From positions 1 to 51,450 of IMG/VR virus record IMGVR_UViG_3300031650_000002: a stretch of DNA of 51,450 nucleotides; one strand, written 5' to 3'. Below are positions 7,370 through 15,815 of this stretch, one piece after another. The notes under the pieces are model-generated. The model was not told where the DNA came from, searched no databases, and saw nothing but the letters and a program-made list of their open reading frames with translations. The translations under genes and the position numbers were made by a program. Source of the DNA: a virus. Positions within the stretch are counted from its first letter, which is position 1. Every line of letters begins with the position of its first letter.

Positions 7370-7590
7370 CTCTTCGTACCAAAATAAATACCGAGAATAG
7401 ATGTTATAAGGGAAACAACGAAAGCAATAACCCCACTTTGCCCCTTCATCTTTGCTATATCGGTGCTATTCTTAAAAGACCTGCCGTTCAATACGTCTAA
7501 TCTCGTATTGACTTCATCAACTTTTTTATCGGTATTTTTAACGATTTCTTCTATTACTATTAATCTTTCTTTAATTGTTTTTTCAGGCAT
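7366..7590 (-). CDS. XhlA-like protein
   Basis: 74 residues. The N-terminal half is an amphipathic coiled coil (IKERLIVIEEIVKNTDKKVD), followed by a C-terminal transmembrane helix (GVIAFVVSLITSILGIYFG) and a basic end. This matches the hemolysin XhlA layout, which works with a holin and lysin in Firmicutes prophages. AAGGAG site before the ATG. Confidence 0.7.
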   Translation of the reverse strand: MPEKTIKERLIVIEEIVKNTDKKVDEVNTRLDVLNGRSFKNSTDIAKMKGQSGVIAFVVSLITSILGIYFGTKR

Positions 7591-7602
7591 TACATCATCT
7601 CC

Positions 7603-8748
7603 TTAAAAATTCATTCCAAAAAATATTGCATTATCTTCTGCTGCTTCCAGTGTTTCCTCACTCCCATAGGTAAGCAAAGCATCCCATAAACTATTATAGG
7701 TTGCTTTTATCCAAGCGGGATTTCTTTCTGTTCCTGTAAAATTCGATACTCTTATTTCATCTTCTATCCCATCCATATATTCGTGTAAACTTGTATGCGC
7801 CCAGTCACCAATATTAACATTTGCATTATTGGTATTCATCGTTTTTTTAGTAACTGCACTACCAGAAGCAACACCATTGATATAAAATTGGTAATTAGTT
7901 CCATCATTTAATATAGCCACATAAATCCAATTTCCTGTTACAGCAGTTCCAGCTGCACTATCTACTCCAGTATCTGCACCATCTCCAGATTGTCTCATGA
8001 CAAAAAGAAAATAACCTGCCAATACTGCCGTCAAATGCCAAGCCCTTGTCGTTCCATCCCAAAATTTAGAAATTATAACTCTATTGTCAGATAAATCATC
8101 TATATTAACAATTGCCTCAATTAAGAAATTACTCGTTAAATCAAGGTCTGCACTATCGGGAATAACTATTCTATCATTACTGAAATCCTGTCCGTACCCC
8201 ACTTTTGCAATTGCAGTTAGAGGATTATTGGCACTGGTTTTTGTGCCGTTATTATTATTAGATGTGCTATCTTTTATCGTTGAAGTCGTTGAGTCAACCA
8301 TGTGCTGAACCATCTTGAAATTATTATTCCAAACTTCCGCCCTGCCATTTATTCCACCTATATAATCTGTATTGTGGTCTGCATCATTGTCAAAATAGTA
8401 ATAGAAATCTGTATCTACATCTGGAGAAGTAGTTGGTATTTTAATATGGTATATTGCGTCAATTTCCGAGACATCAAAAAGTTCTTTTTCAGCATATAAT
8501 AAAGTATTATCACCTAAAGCAAACTGACCTCTATCAAAATCTGCGTCCTCATCAAACTCGGCAAATATTTCTTCTGCCTGTGTTGCTGTAAAAAAGGCAG
8601 TTACTGGAAAATCAGATAGAGTGTCATCTATTTTAGTATGGTCAGTAGTTAATTTTATTCGCTGGTCATATCCACCCACCCAACAATATCCCGTTAAGGT
8701 AAAAGATAATATTAGAATTATAATTAATGGTAATATAAATTTCTTCAT
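7603..8748 (-). CDS. exported DUF2341/LamG-domain protein
   Basis: Start set at MKKFILPL (8748) because of the AAAGGAG site; longer readings run into the upstream gene. Residues 1-22 are a Sec signal peptide. A DUF2341-like region (YYYFDNDAD) and then a concanavalin/LamG domain (residues about 160-350, ending DGIEDEIRVSN) follow, with a short acidic tail. LamG domains bind glycans or proteins. A cleavable signal on a gene in the fibre position is unusual for a virion protein; it may be a lysogenic-conversion surface protein or a horizontally acquired host gene. Confidence 0.7.
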   Translation of the reverse strand: MKKFILPLIIILILSFTLTGYCWVGGYDQRIKLTTDHTKIDDTLSDFPVTAFFTATQAEEIFAEFDEDADFDRGQFALGDNTLLYAEKELFDVSEIDAIYHIKIPTTSPDVDTDFYYYFDNDADHNTDYIGGINGRAEVWNNNFKMVQHMVDSTTSTIKDSTSNNNNGTKTSANNPLTAIAKVGYGQDFSNDRIVIPDSADLDLTSNFLIEAIVNIDDLSDNRVIISKFWDGTTRAWHLTAVLAGYFLFVMRQSGDGADTGVDSAAGTAVTGNWIYVAILNDGTNYQFYINGVASGSAVTKKTMNTNNANVNIGDWAHTSLHEYMDGIEDEIRVSNFTGTERNPAWIKATYNSLWDALLTYGSEETLEAAEDNAIFFGMNF

Positions 8749-8761
8749 ATTTTCTCCTTTA

Positions 8762-10054
8762 TTAATCATCAGTCGCAAATGTTTCAGTCCCCTGACAATA
8801 CCACTTGTCGCCATCCTCATCATCAAAGGCAAAACTCACTATACATCTATTATTATCAGCAGTAGGAACGCTTACTTTTGTCCCATTAGCCCAATATATC
8901 CCTGCTGGAAAGGTAATCGTATAGGCGTTAGCACCTGCGGGTTGGATGATAATTAGCATATAGTTACCTGAATTAGCGGGGTTAGTAAAAGCCAAAGTAG
9001 TATTTTCTGATAAAGTTATTCTTGCTTTATTAGAATTACCCCAATCTATTGTGGCAGTTCCTTCAGAAAATTCTATAGTCTGGACAGTAAAACCTATTGA
9101 ATGAGCACCTGCATCTAATTCTTCGCCAAGTTCTGGGGCAGGATCATCAACTAAAGCCTCGATATATGTTCCTAAATCACTAATATCCGCTTCAACCAAT
9201 GCTCTACTTTCCCAGCTATCACCATCTGCAACTAAAACATATTTATCAGTAGGTGTAGTAACACCAACATCGCTTAAATCTGATAATTGAGAAGCACCGC
9301 CACCAGAAGGAGTATCTATCCAAGCATAGCCATCAACGGTTGTTTCTAATACTTTTGTGGCAGCAGCAGGATGAGCAGGAATATCGGCAAGATCAGCAAA
9401 ATCTTCTCCTGTAATATCATTAAGTAAAGTAACACTCCAGATAGTTTCCATCTCGCCTTGAGTATCAATAGCAGTTTTTAAGTAGTAATCAGTAAGAGCA
9501 GTAGCTAATTCTGTAGTATCTACGATGTCAGCACTATAAATCGTTTCAACTTCGCCTAAAGTATCTATGGCACTCTTTAGATAGTAGTCAGTTAAGGCGG
9601 TAGCAAGTTCCGTGCTATCGGTTACATCAACACTCCATATAGTTTCTACTTCACTCAATGAGTCTATTGCTGTTTTTAAATAATAATCAGCTAAAGCAGC
9701 AGCTAATTCATCGGAATCAGTTACATCTTTAATCCAGATTGCCTCCATTTCCGAGAGGGCATCCATTTCAGTTTTGAGATAATAATTATCGAAGATCCCT
9801 AAAGTACCACCTGTAGTCTCATCAGCAGGGTAGCTGTCATCACGCTTGGAATGTTGCAAAAGAAAACCCAAATCATCAAGTATTTGTCTTTTTTCATTTT
9901 CTGTTTCCAATGCATCTGCCTTATCCGCAGTCGATACATAAAAATTGGTCCCTGATTCCATTGTATATTTATAATAAGCAGCAGAAACATTCAGACTAAA
10001 CGCTAATAATATAATCGGTAATATTATCCATAGTAACTTTTTATTTTTTAACAT
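8762..10054 (-). CDS. exported fibre-like protein with 33-residue repeats
   Basis: 430 residues. Residues 1-25 form a signal peptide (LLWIILPIILLAFSLNVSA). Residues 91-222 contain four tandem 33-residue repeats of the YYLKTAIDSLSEVETIW type, which look like trimeric fibre spacers. A glycine-rich linker (SGGGASQLSDLSDV) and a C-terminal beta-rich domain rich in phage-fibre-like segments follow. The fold says tail fibre, the signal peptide says exported. It overlaps its upstream small gene by 14 bases. Confidence 0.65.
   Translation of the reverse strand: MLKNKKLLWIILPIILLAFSLNVSAAYYKYTMESGTNFYVSTADKADALETENEKRQILDDLGFLLQHSKRDDSYPADETTGGTLGIFDNYYLKTEMDALSEMEAIWIKDVTDSDELAAALADYYLKTAIDSLSEVETIWSVDVTDSTELATALTDYYLKSAIDTLGEVETIYSADIVDTTELATALTDYYLKTAIDTQGEMETIWSVTLLNDITGEDFADLADIPAHPAAATKVLETTVDGYAWIDTPSGGGASQLSDLSDVGVTTPTDKYVLVADGDSWESRALVEADISDLGTYIEALVDDPAPELGEELDAGAHSIGFTVQTIEFSEGTATIDWGNSNKARITLSENTTLAFTNPANSGNYMLIIIQPAGANAYTITFPAGIYWANGTKVSVPTADNNRCIVSFAFDDEDGDKWYCQGTETFATDD
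9389..9784 (-). repeat. four tandem 99-bp units in the fibre-like gene
   Basis: In-frame tandem units of 33 codons, each beginning with YYLK and containing a SEVETIW-like core and an ELATALTD end; the fourth unit is diverged. Copy-number change here would alter fibre length without changing frame. Confidence 0.7.
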
Positions 10055-10211
10055 TATTTATCGCCTCGTTTTTAGTTGGTTTATAATTCATAATTTCGGT
10101 TAGGAGCATATTTTTCAAAGAGATCATAGAAAATTGGCTCAAACGATTTCCCGCCTCTTCCCTGAAAAACTGGTCAAGTATTTGTGTAACTTTGGTTATT
10201 AGATTTTCCAT
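10041..10211 (-). CDS. small protein of unknown function
   Basis: 56 residues from the ATG at 10211 (MENLITKVTQILDQFF), with AGGAGG 8 bases upstream. A longer reading starts inside the upstream hairpin and has no ribosome site. It is amphipathic and helical. It is the first gene after the copy-1 hairpin element and overlaps the fibre-like gene. Confidence 0.6.
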   Translation of the reverse strand: MENLITKVTQILDQFFREEAGNRLSQFSMISLKNMLLTEIMNYKPTKNEAINNVKK

Positions 10212-10236
10212 TATTTTGTTCCTCCTTTCGTAAAAA

Positions 10237-10296
10237 TAAAAAAAGCGCCACAAACTAAGAAACTTAATTCTTAATTTTGGCGCTCTATGGCACTCT
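10237..10296 (-). ncRNA. dispersed hairpin element, copy 1
   Basis: Minus strand: AGAGTGCC, two bases, AGAGCGCCA, an inner TAAGAA/TTCTTA-type hairpin, then TGGCGC and a U-tract. The 3' GGCGCT can pair with either upstream box. It sits in the leader of the fibre operon, 26 bases before the start codon at 10211. The same element occurs at 31192-31252 and 43239-43299. It may be a terminator, attenuator or short RNA. Confidence 0.65.
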
Positions 10297-10334
10297 ACAG
10301 ACTTATTCAGTTTTTAGAAATTACTTATTAATTA

Positions 10335-10878
10335 TTAAAAATCTTCTTTAGCTTTTTCTATCTCTTTTTGTTTATTAATTTCAGGAAGGTCTTCCTGGTG
10401 AATTTTTACACCTTCAAATATTAACCGACAACTTAACCAATAACCTTTTTCGGAATTGTAATATATATATATTTGTTTTATCTCCTTCCCAGCATAACCA
10501 GTGCTCCAATTTTCTTGTTGGTTCACCATATCTCTCTTCAAAAATCATTTTTAGAATATTAAAATCCCTATTTAATTTAACGTCATTCAATTCACTACAA
10601 ATAGCTTCTACTTTATATAATTGGTTACTACGTAAATTAAATGTATATTCTATATCATAAAATTTGACACTGCCTATAAACTTTTTTTCATCTCTTTTAT
10701 GATATATATTCCCTCTATCTGTATTTTCACTCACCATTTGTAAGAAAAATACCATATCCTCTGCCGGTGCGTCTCCCCATTTCAATCCTCTAAATCCATC
10801 AGGTTCATTCTGAAAAGCGAATCCTATTCCTGTAATTAGAAATATTAAGATTATACTTAATAAAATAACCTTTTTCAT
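10335..10878 (-). pseudogene. exported protein interrupted at an (AT)6 tract
   Basis: Starts MKKVILLSIILIFLITG with a Sec signal peptide, then FRGLKWGDAP, a motif I associate with bacterial periplasmic proteins. The first frame stops at 10414. From the (AT)6 tract at 10462-10473 the other frame carries a natural-looking continuation, YYNSEKGYWLSCRLIFEGVK and on to KEDF with a stop at 10335. A change of one base or one AT unit at the tract would shift the frame. Either phase variation, decay or error. It lies in the cluster of exported proteins downstream of the tail genes. Confidence 0.6.
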
Positions 10879-10919
10879 TCTATCCCTCCCAAGATAAAAT
10901 TTCTTTAATTATTTAGGAT

Positions 10920-11036
10920 TTATTTACTCAACACTTCTATAACCTCGCAAATTGTCCCTATATTACTTTGTATATTATATATAAAATAATGCAAAATTAA
11001 ATTCCAGACAATTAATAATCCACCTATAAATATCAT
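10920..11036 (-). CDS. 38-residue membrane peptide
   Basis: ATG at 11036 with AGGAGG 6 bases upstream. MIFIGGLLIVWNLILHYFIY forms one transmembrane helix, followed by a polar tail. It lies between the tail-protein operon and the exported-protein genes. Function unknown. Confidence 0.55.
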   Translation of the reverse strand: MIFIGGLLIVWNLILHYFIYNIQSNIGTICEVIEVLSK

Positions 11037-11095
11037 TTAATACCTCCTAAATATTATTGAATTTGTTTTTATTATATACCATAATATCAATTTTT

Positions 11096-11590
11096 TCAAG
11101 TTTTAGGATTATTTTTTATAATAGCTTCTACCTTCGTATTGTATTTCTGAAACCCTTCATCTGTTATACCCAAATAATCTAATATTGTTTTTAACGTTTT
11201 TCTATGTAATTTTGCTTCAGAAGAAGGATTGTATAACTGGTTTATTTTTCCAGCCAGTGCCATTCGTCTATTCGTATTAAAAAAATAAGCGTATTGATTA
11301 TAGTCAAATGGAATTATCTTCCCATCTTTAAATTCATATAATGGAAAATTCCACCAAGTTTTTTGCTCTCTAACTATAAATGCTTTATGGTCTATTTCTT
11401 TTGTATCTTTCCCTTTTTCATCTTTCTTATAGAAGATTTTTAAAGTATTTTTAATAAATTGGTCATTACCATCTAAATCTATCATTTCATCATAACCAAA
11501 AAATTCATTATCACTTATTCCTCTAATAATATTGTGTTCGATAGCATCTTCTTCGAAATTCATCTTTGAAATTTTCAGATATAATTCCAT
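11096..11590 (-). CDS. tail-region protein of unknown function
   Basis: 164 residues from MELYLKISKMNFEED at 11590, chosen for its AAAGGAG site; the longer reading overlaps the tail protein. It is acidic, with no recognised domain. Placed directly after the tail-associated protein, it may be a tail accessory or chaperone. That is inferred from position only. Confidence 0.65.
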   Translation of the reverse strand: MELYLKISKMNFEEDAIEHNIIRGISDNEFFGYDEMIDLDGNDQFIKNTLKIFYKKDEKGKDTKEIDHKAFIVREQKTWWNFPLYEFKDGKIIPFDYNQYAYFFNTNRRMALAGKINQLYNPSSEAKLHRKTLKTILDYLGITDEGFQKYNTKVEAIIKNNPKT

Positions 11591-11601
11591 ATTATTCTCC
11601 T

Positions 11602-14205
11602 TTACCAACCAGTAGAAAGATTCCAATATCCCCAAGCGTTATCAGGCGAGCCAACGTAACCGTGAAATTTAGGATTTACTCCCCCATCCGTATCGTAGGT
11701 TAAATCTCCTGCATGTCCAGTCGGTGCTGATGAAAGATTACATAATTGTAATGTTCCTGTAGGATAAAATATAAAAGCATTATCTATACAATTAATTATT
11801 GTTTTTTTATCATTATAAAATTCTATTCTGGGAATATTAAGTCCACCAAATGCTATAGCGGAAGCATGTAAAAGAACAAATCCACTTTGTAATCCAGCTT
11901 TAGCCCACACCAAACCTTGTCCGCTTGCATCATAAAACCTGATTCCGCTATCTTCAAAATATATATCTTCACTCGTCCCACTGCCAACTCTAAATCTTGT
12001 TCCGTAAATTGTGCCAGCGTGAACCGTTCCTAAAATAGCTTTAATTGCCGATAAACTATCAACGTTTATTTTCCCAGCGGTAACCGCTCCAGCCTTTATT
12101 TTATCAGTTTCGATAGCATCAGCATTTATTTTGATAGCAGTTATAGCGTTAGCTGCTATTTTGTCAGCTGTCACCGCTCCAGCCTTTATTTTATCAGTTT
12201 CGATAGCATTGGCGACTATTTTACCGGCAGTAACCGAACCATCGGGAAGTACGAGCGTATTGTTATCTAAATCAAAATATACCAATCCATTAGTGGATTC
12301 TATTTTTCCGGTTCGGATATATTTACCGTTTATAATCGTCTGGCCATAAGTAAGAGATACTCCCCGCACTCCTTCAACTACAGAATGCAATACACCAATC
12401 AGGAAATAATAATAGGTCTCGTCATCATCAAATTTTTTTTGCGTTTCATCGACTACAATCTGCCCGGTATATCCGGGCTCTTTAGTGCATTTTGCGTAAA
12501 TATAATATGGTGTAGCATTTACCAAGCTATCCTGGGTATTCTCCGATAGTGTCCATGTTCTTATCTCATCCGCAATCGATAAATGAATCAGTTGACCTGC
12601 ACTGGCATGGAATTTGCTTACATCGGATTGATAGTTCCCCTCAATTTCAATTTCCTTTAAAATAAACTGTGTAGATTTTGCCCCAACTGACAGCATTCCG
12701 GTTTCAACCGAAGCAGGCCGGATATTTCCCATATCGAAATATCCGTCTGTATCAAAAACCATCGTCCTTAATTCTTCTGAAGTTCTCCAATTCCGCCTTG
12801 ACCTTATAATATCGCCACCATAACCAATCTCTATTTTTTCTTTCAAATCTTCCTGCTCGGAATATAGCCGTTGGATCAATTGTACTTCTAAATGATCAGT
12901 TAATTTTAGAGTATATTTATATTCATTAGCCACCGATTTAGTTAATTCTACTATCCGGGTCATTACATCTATCCCTAAATCTGTATCTTCTATTGTAATA
13001 AAATCCCCTGCTTTAAGGTCAATAAGATGGGTTTTAAAATAACGGGGGTCAGGAGTGAGGATATAGGTTACTCTCGGTTCGCAGTTATCATCAATATAGG
13101 TTTGGGCTTTGGCTTGTAGGGCTGTTTCAGCAGTATCTATATAAGATTGTGGAAGATATATTTCAAGTAGAACATATTTATCACCAACAGCAGGCTTTAA
13201 AGTGGCATTCGGCATTTCATAACCTACCTCGTCCTTATAGGCTATAATAGTAAATTCTTTGGTAGCGTTATTATAAGCAGAGACTTCAAATTCATACCCG
13301 CCTAAATTCCCAGAATTAAAATGGAGTTTTGCAGTTACGCCGGAAAGCAGATAATCATTCAGGTTAAAATCCATTCCACTATCAGTAAATTTTGTTATAT
13401 CCGCCCCATCAACCGCGCTAATAGTCCCTTCCCGGTGTGGGTAAATATCCTCAAATATTTCTGTATGTTCAATTGTGCCATACTCATCAACATTCTTTTC
13501 AAGGTAGGATAATCCGCCATCTACAAATATCAATCTTCTTGAATGGTCTCTGTAATCATTTGCTAAATTTTTCTCTGAGCCAAAAGCATACAGCCTTGTA
13601 ATGATATTTTTTTCACTTAGTGTAGTCCGTTGTATATTTCTCAAACCTTGCTTATACATAAAAGTTAAACCGGAATCACTGCCCGCCTTATCAGTAAAAC
13701 AAATATCTTTTTCATCGAAATAAAATTCCCCTTCAAATTCATTACATAGTTTTTGCAAGACTTGCATACAATTAGCTTTGGAAAAGTGTAGCAGCTTATA
13801 GTCTGCATTTGTCTGGTCGCAAGTCCCCTTTGCCCAATCTGAATGCGTTCGGTTCATGTTGGTTACAATTAAATTAATAAAAGTTTCTAAATTCCCCACC
13901 AAGTCAAAATCGGAGTTTCCGTCACTATCTAAAAATTGGGTCTTCAATAATTCATAATACTCGGACTCGAAAACGAGGTTATAATCAAATGAATTTGAAC
14001 TGCTCTTTTTGATATTTGGGAGGTTATTTACATAATAGTTTATACCATCATAAATAACGTAATCGCCGATAGTGATGTCTAAGATATCATGAGAATTAAA
14101 CGTTGACTTTATGATATCCTCACCCAACAACTGACGAATGAGTCTCGTGTTATCATCTATATGAAGACTAAGATTAACTTCTGCACCTCTATAGATATCT
14201 AGCAT
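11602..14205 (-). CDS. tail-associated protein (prophage endopeptidase-tail/Tal type)
   Basis: 867 residues. The N-terminal 400 residues have the baseplate-hub-like pattern of Siphoviridae tail-associated proteins (IGDYVIYDGINYYVNNLPNI near 45-65). The middle holds repeated AGAVTADKIAANAI units (residues about 640-700), a motif of phage minor structural proteins and fibre stalks. The C-terminus ends with a glycine- and aromatic-rich fibre tip (WGYWNLSTGW). It follows the distal tail protein and DGR-target segment, as expected for the receptor-binding apparatus. Confidence 0.75.
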   Translation of the reverse strand: MLDIYRGAEVNLSLHIDDNTRLIRQLLGEDIIKSTFNSHDILDITIGDYVIYDGINYYVNNLPNIKKSSSNSFDYNLVFESEYYELLKTQFLDSDGNSDFDLVGNLETFINLIVTNMNRTHSDWAKGTCDQTNADYKLLHFSKANCMQVLQKLCNEFEGEFYFDEKDICFTDKAGSDSGLTFMYKQGLRNIQRTTLSEKNIITRLYAFGSEKNLANDYRDHSRRLIFVDGGLSYLEKNVDEYGTIEHTEIFEDIYPHREGTISAVDGADITKFTDSGMDFNLNDYLLSGVTAKLHFNSGNLGGYEFEVSAYNNATKEFTIIAYKDEVGYEMPNATLKPAVGDKYVLLEIYLPQSYIDTAETALQAKAQTYIDDNCEPRVTYILTPDPRYFKTHLIDLKAGDFITIEDTDLGIDVMTRIVELTKSVANEYKYTLKLTDHLEVQLIQRLYSEQEDLKEKIEIGYGGDIIRSRRNWRTSEELRTMVFDTDGYFDMGNIRPASVETGMLSVGAKSTQFILKEIEIEGNYQSDVSKFHASAGQLIHLSIADEIRTWTLSENTQDSLVNATPYYIYAKCTKEPGYTGQIVVDETQKKFDDDETYYYFLIGVLHSVVEGVRGVSLTYGQTIINGKYIRTGKIESTNGLVYFDLDNNTLVLPDGSVTAGKIVANAIETDKIKAGAVTADKIAANAITAIKINADAIETDKIKAGAVTAGKINVDSLSAIKAILGTVHAGTIYGTRFRVGSGTSEDIYFEDSGIRFYDASGQGLVWAKAGLQSGFVLLHASAIAFGGLNIPRIEFYNDKKTIINCIDNAFIFYPTGTLQLCNLSSAPTGHAGDLTYDTDGGVNPKFHGYVGSPDNAWGYWNLSTGW

Positions 14206-14214
14206 TATTTCTCC

Positions 14215-14586
14215 TTATTTACTAATGATTTCCTGCGATTTTAAGACAACTTTTAGACGACCAATATATTCTTTTTCTGATTCATTTCTTAGCCTAAAAT
14301 TATCTTTCCAGACTTGCCTTTCCTGTCCAGCCTTTATTTTTTGCTCTTCTCCCCAGGTTTTACAGCTTTCTACATGGGAATTATAACTTTGAAAATCTAT
14401 ATTATTCTTGTCTAATATCCCTTTCCTTAATGCTTTAATTTCTTCATCTATACTATATTCTTTTCTAATTTTAGCAATCACTTTTTTATCAATTATTTTA
14501 TCCTCTAAAATATCCTCGGCAAATAATGTTTCTTCCTGTTTGCCGGTTTCAGAATTTATCTGTTCTTTAATTAAATATTTATACAT
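14215..14586 (-). CDS. tail-region protein of unknown function
   Basis: 123 residues, lysine- and glutamate-rich and helical, with AGGAG before the ATG. It sits between the HNH gene and the tail-associated protein. The N-terminal 30 residues resemble a short beta domain (MYKYLIKEQINSETG). No family recognised. Confidence 0.6.
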   Translation of the reverse strand: MYKYLIKEQINSETGKQEETLFAEDILEDKIIDKKVIAKIRKEYSIDEEIKALRKGILDKNNIDFQSYNSHVESCKTWGEEQKIKAGQERQVWKDNFRLRNESEKEYIGRLKVVLKSQEIISK

Positions 14587-14631
14587 TTTATTTAATCTCC
14601 TTTCTATATTATTATTTTAAAACAAAACTCC

Positions 14632-15333
14632 TTAAAATCTTTTTTCTTCGCAAAATTCATTGACCATTTCTCTTGTTAATTTTTTCCTTCCATAAATTCT
14701 ATGAAATTCTTTATGACAATCTTCGCAAAACGTAATACCGTTATTTATATCGAGAATCTTATCTTTATTCCCTTGATAATCTTTGATATGATGAGCATTT
14801 AAAATGCCACCTTTTTGCCCGCATTTTTGGCAAATATAATTGTCTCTTTTATATACATCTTTTCTCCATATCCTATAATTGCCTTTTGTCATTTTGCATT
14901 GTCTTTCTCCTGTAATTCCACCTTGCCAATTCCAATGTTTTTTGCCAAAATAATGGCGAGAGACTTTTTTTATATTCTCTTTCCTTAAACAACCACAGCT
15001 TTTTGTTTTGTCTAATAAAAAATTACTATTTGATACTTCACATATATTTCCGCAGTCACATCTAAAAATTGAATACCCACTTTTTTCCGCAGGTTTCAAA
15101 ACCGTTAATCTATTTTTCTTTGTGCCAGGCTTTATTGTTTTTGATAACTTTTTTTTAATTGCACATTTTTGACAAAGAAAAGAACCCGATTTATTTAATA
15201 CTGAAAAATATCTTTCAAAAACAACTCCGCATTTAGGGCACGTAATAACAATTTTTTTCTTACTATTTGGTTTTAATTTATTTAAAGGAATCTTCTTCCC
15301 TCTATATATTATATAATTACTGTATTTTAACAT
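14632..15333 (-). CDS. HNH endonuclease with zinc ribbons, inserted beside the DGR genes
   Basis: 233 residues. N-terminal zinc ribbons (CPKCG, CQKC, then CDCG and CGCL) are followed by an HNH domain near residues 165-220: CQKCGQKGGILNAHHIKDY and CEDCHKEFH. This combination is common in free-standing phage homing nucleases. The gene begins almost at the predicted transcription start of its own promoter, so its mRNA may be leaderless. It occupies the place after avd where template repeat and reverse transcriptase stand in classical DGRs. Confidence 0.85.
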   Translation of the reverse strand: MLKYSNYIIYRGKKIPLNKLKPNSKKKIVITCPKCGVVFERYFSVLNKSGSFLCQKCAIKKKLSKTIKPGTKKNRLTVLKPAEKSGYSIFRCDCGNICEVSNSNFLLDKTKSCGCLRKENIKKVSRHYFGKKHWNWQGGITGERQCKMTKGNYRIWRKDVYKRDNYICQKCGQKGGILNAHHIKDYQGNKDKILDINNGITFCEDCHKEFHRIYGRKKLTREMVNEFCEEKRF

Positions 15334-15338
15334 ATCTT

Positions 15339-15367
15339 ATTATACCATATAATATACATAATAACAA
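15339..15367 (-). promoter_or_regulatory. promoter of the HNH gene
   Basis: Minus strand TTGTTA (15362-15367), 17-base spacer, TATAAT (15339-15344). The start codon is only 5 bases beyond the -10 box, which leaves no room for a leader. Confidence 0.65.
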
Positions 15368-15392
15368 GAGTTATTCCAATTCGTTTATCCAG

Positions 15393-15659
15393 TTATCCAG
15401 TAATTGATAAAAATCTTAAATCTTTAGCAAGTCTAATTAGTAATCTTAGTTTTTCTAATTCCACGTCAATCTGGAAAAGATGTGGAATCTTGTATCTACT
15501 TTTATTCGCCTGAATAATAAGTTTTTGTATATCTACCATGCAATTTTCTACCTGCTGAGCTAAAACAAATCTCTGCTTTCTCGGAAATTTATCGAGAATT
15601 GGAAACAGATATAAAATTAAATCATATGTTTTTTGGTAAATTATTAATTTTTCATTCAA
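15393..15659 (-). CDS. avd: Avd-like four-helix-bundle DGR accessory protein, short
   Basis: 88 residues from a TTG start with a GGAGA site. The sequence (LYLFPILDKFPRKQRFVLAQ, then VELEKLRLLIRLAKDLRF) matches the bacterial accessory variability determinant family, which forms a pentamer that binds the DGR reverse transcriptase. It starts 33 bases after the target gene, the normal DGR position. It ends about 30 residues short of the usual C-terminus. In another frame after the T5 run near 15405, YQLLDNWINELE follows, so a one-base shift is possible. No reverse transcriptase is next to it. Confidence 0.8.
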   Translation of the reverse strand: MNEKLIIYQKTYDLILYLFPILDKFPRKQRFVLAQQVENCMVDIQKLIIQANKSRYKIPHLFQIDVELEKLRLLIRLAKDLRFLSITG

Positions 15660-15684
15660 AACAGATTCTCCGATACCAGATTAC

Positions 15685-15698
15685 AGATAATATTATCT
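15685..15698. repeat. perfect 14-bp palindrome across the target stop codon
   Basis: AGATAATATTATCT contains the last Arg codon and the TAA stop of the DGR target. Inverted repeats or hairpins just after the variable region are established requirements for target recognition in some DGRs, so this is a candidate for that role. Confidence 0.6.
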
Positions 15699-15815
15699 TG
15701 CAGCACGGAACCCGAGACTGCTGTACGTACTCGACGGTGCATAACCCAAATTCAGACCGAGAATTCCAGCACCCGAAGTAATATCCCAAAAGCCGCCACG
15801 TCCCGCAGCCCTTTC
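15693..15815 (-). other. candidate DGR variable region
   Basis: Last 41 codons of the target gene. The sequence GRGGFWDITSGAGILGLNLG to the final SLGFRAAR has the conserved frame of C-type-lectin/formylglycine-enzyme-fold DGR targets. The varying sites stand where templates usually have AAC or AAT codons. No second, adenine-rich copy is seen in the window. Confidence 0.6.
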
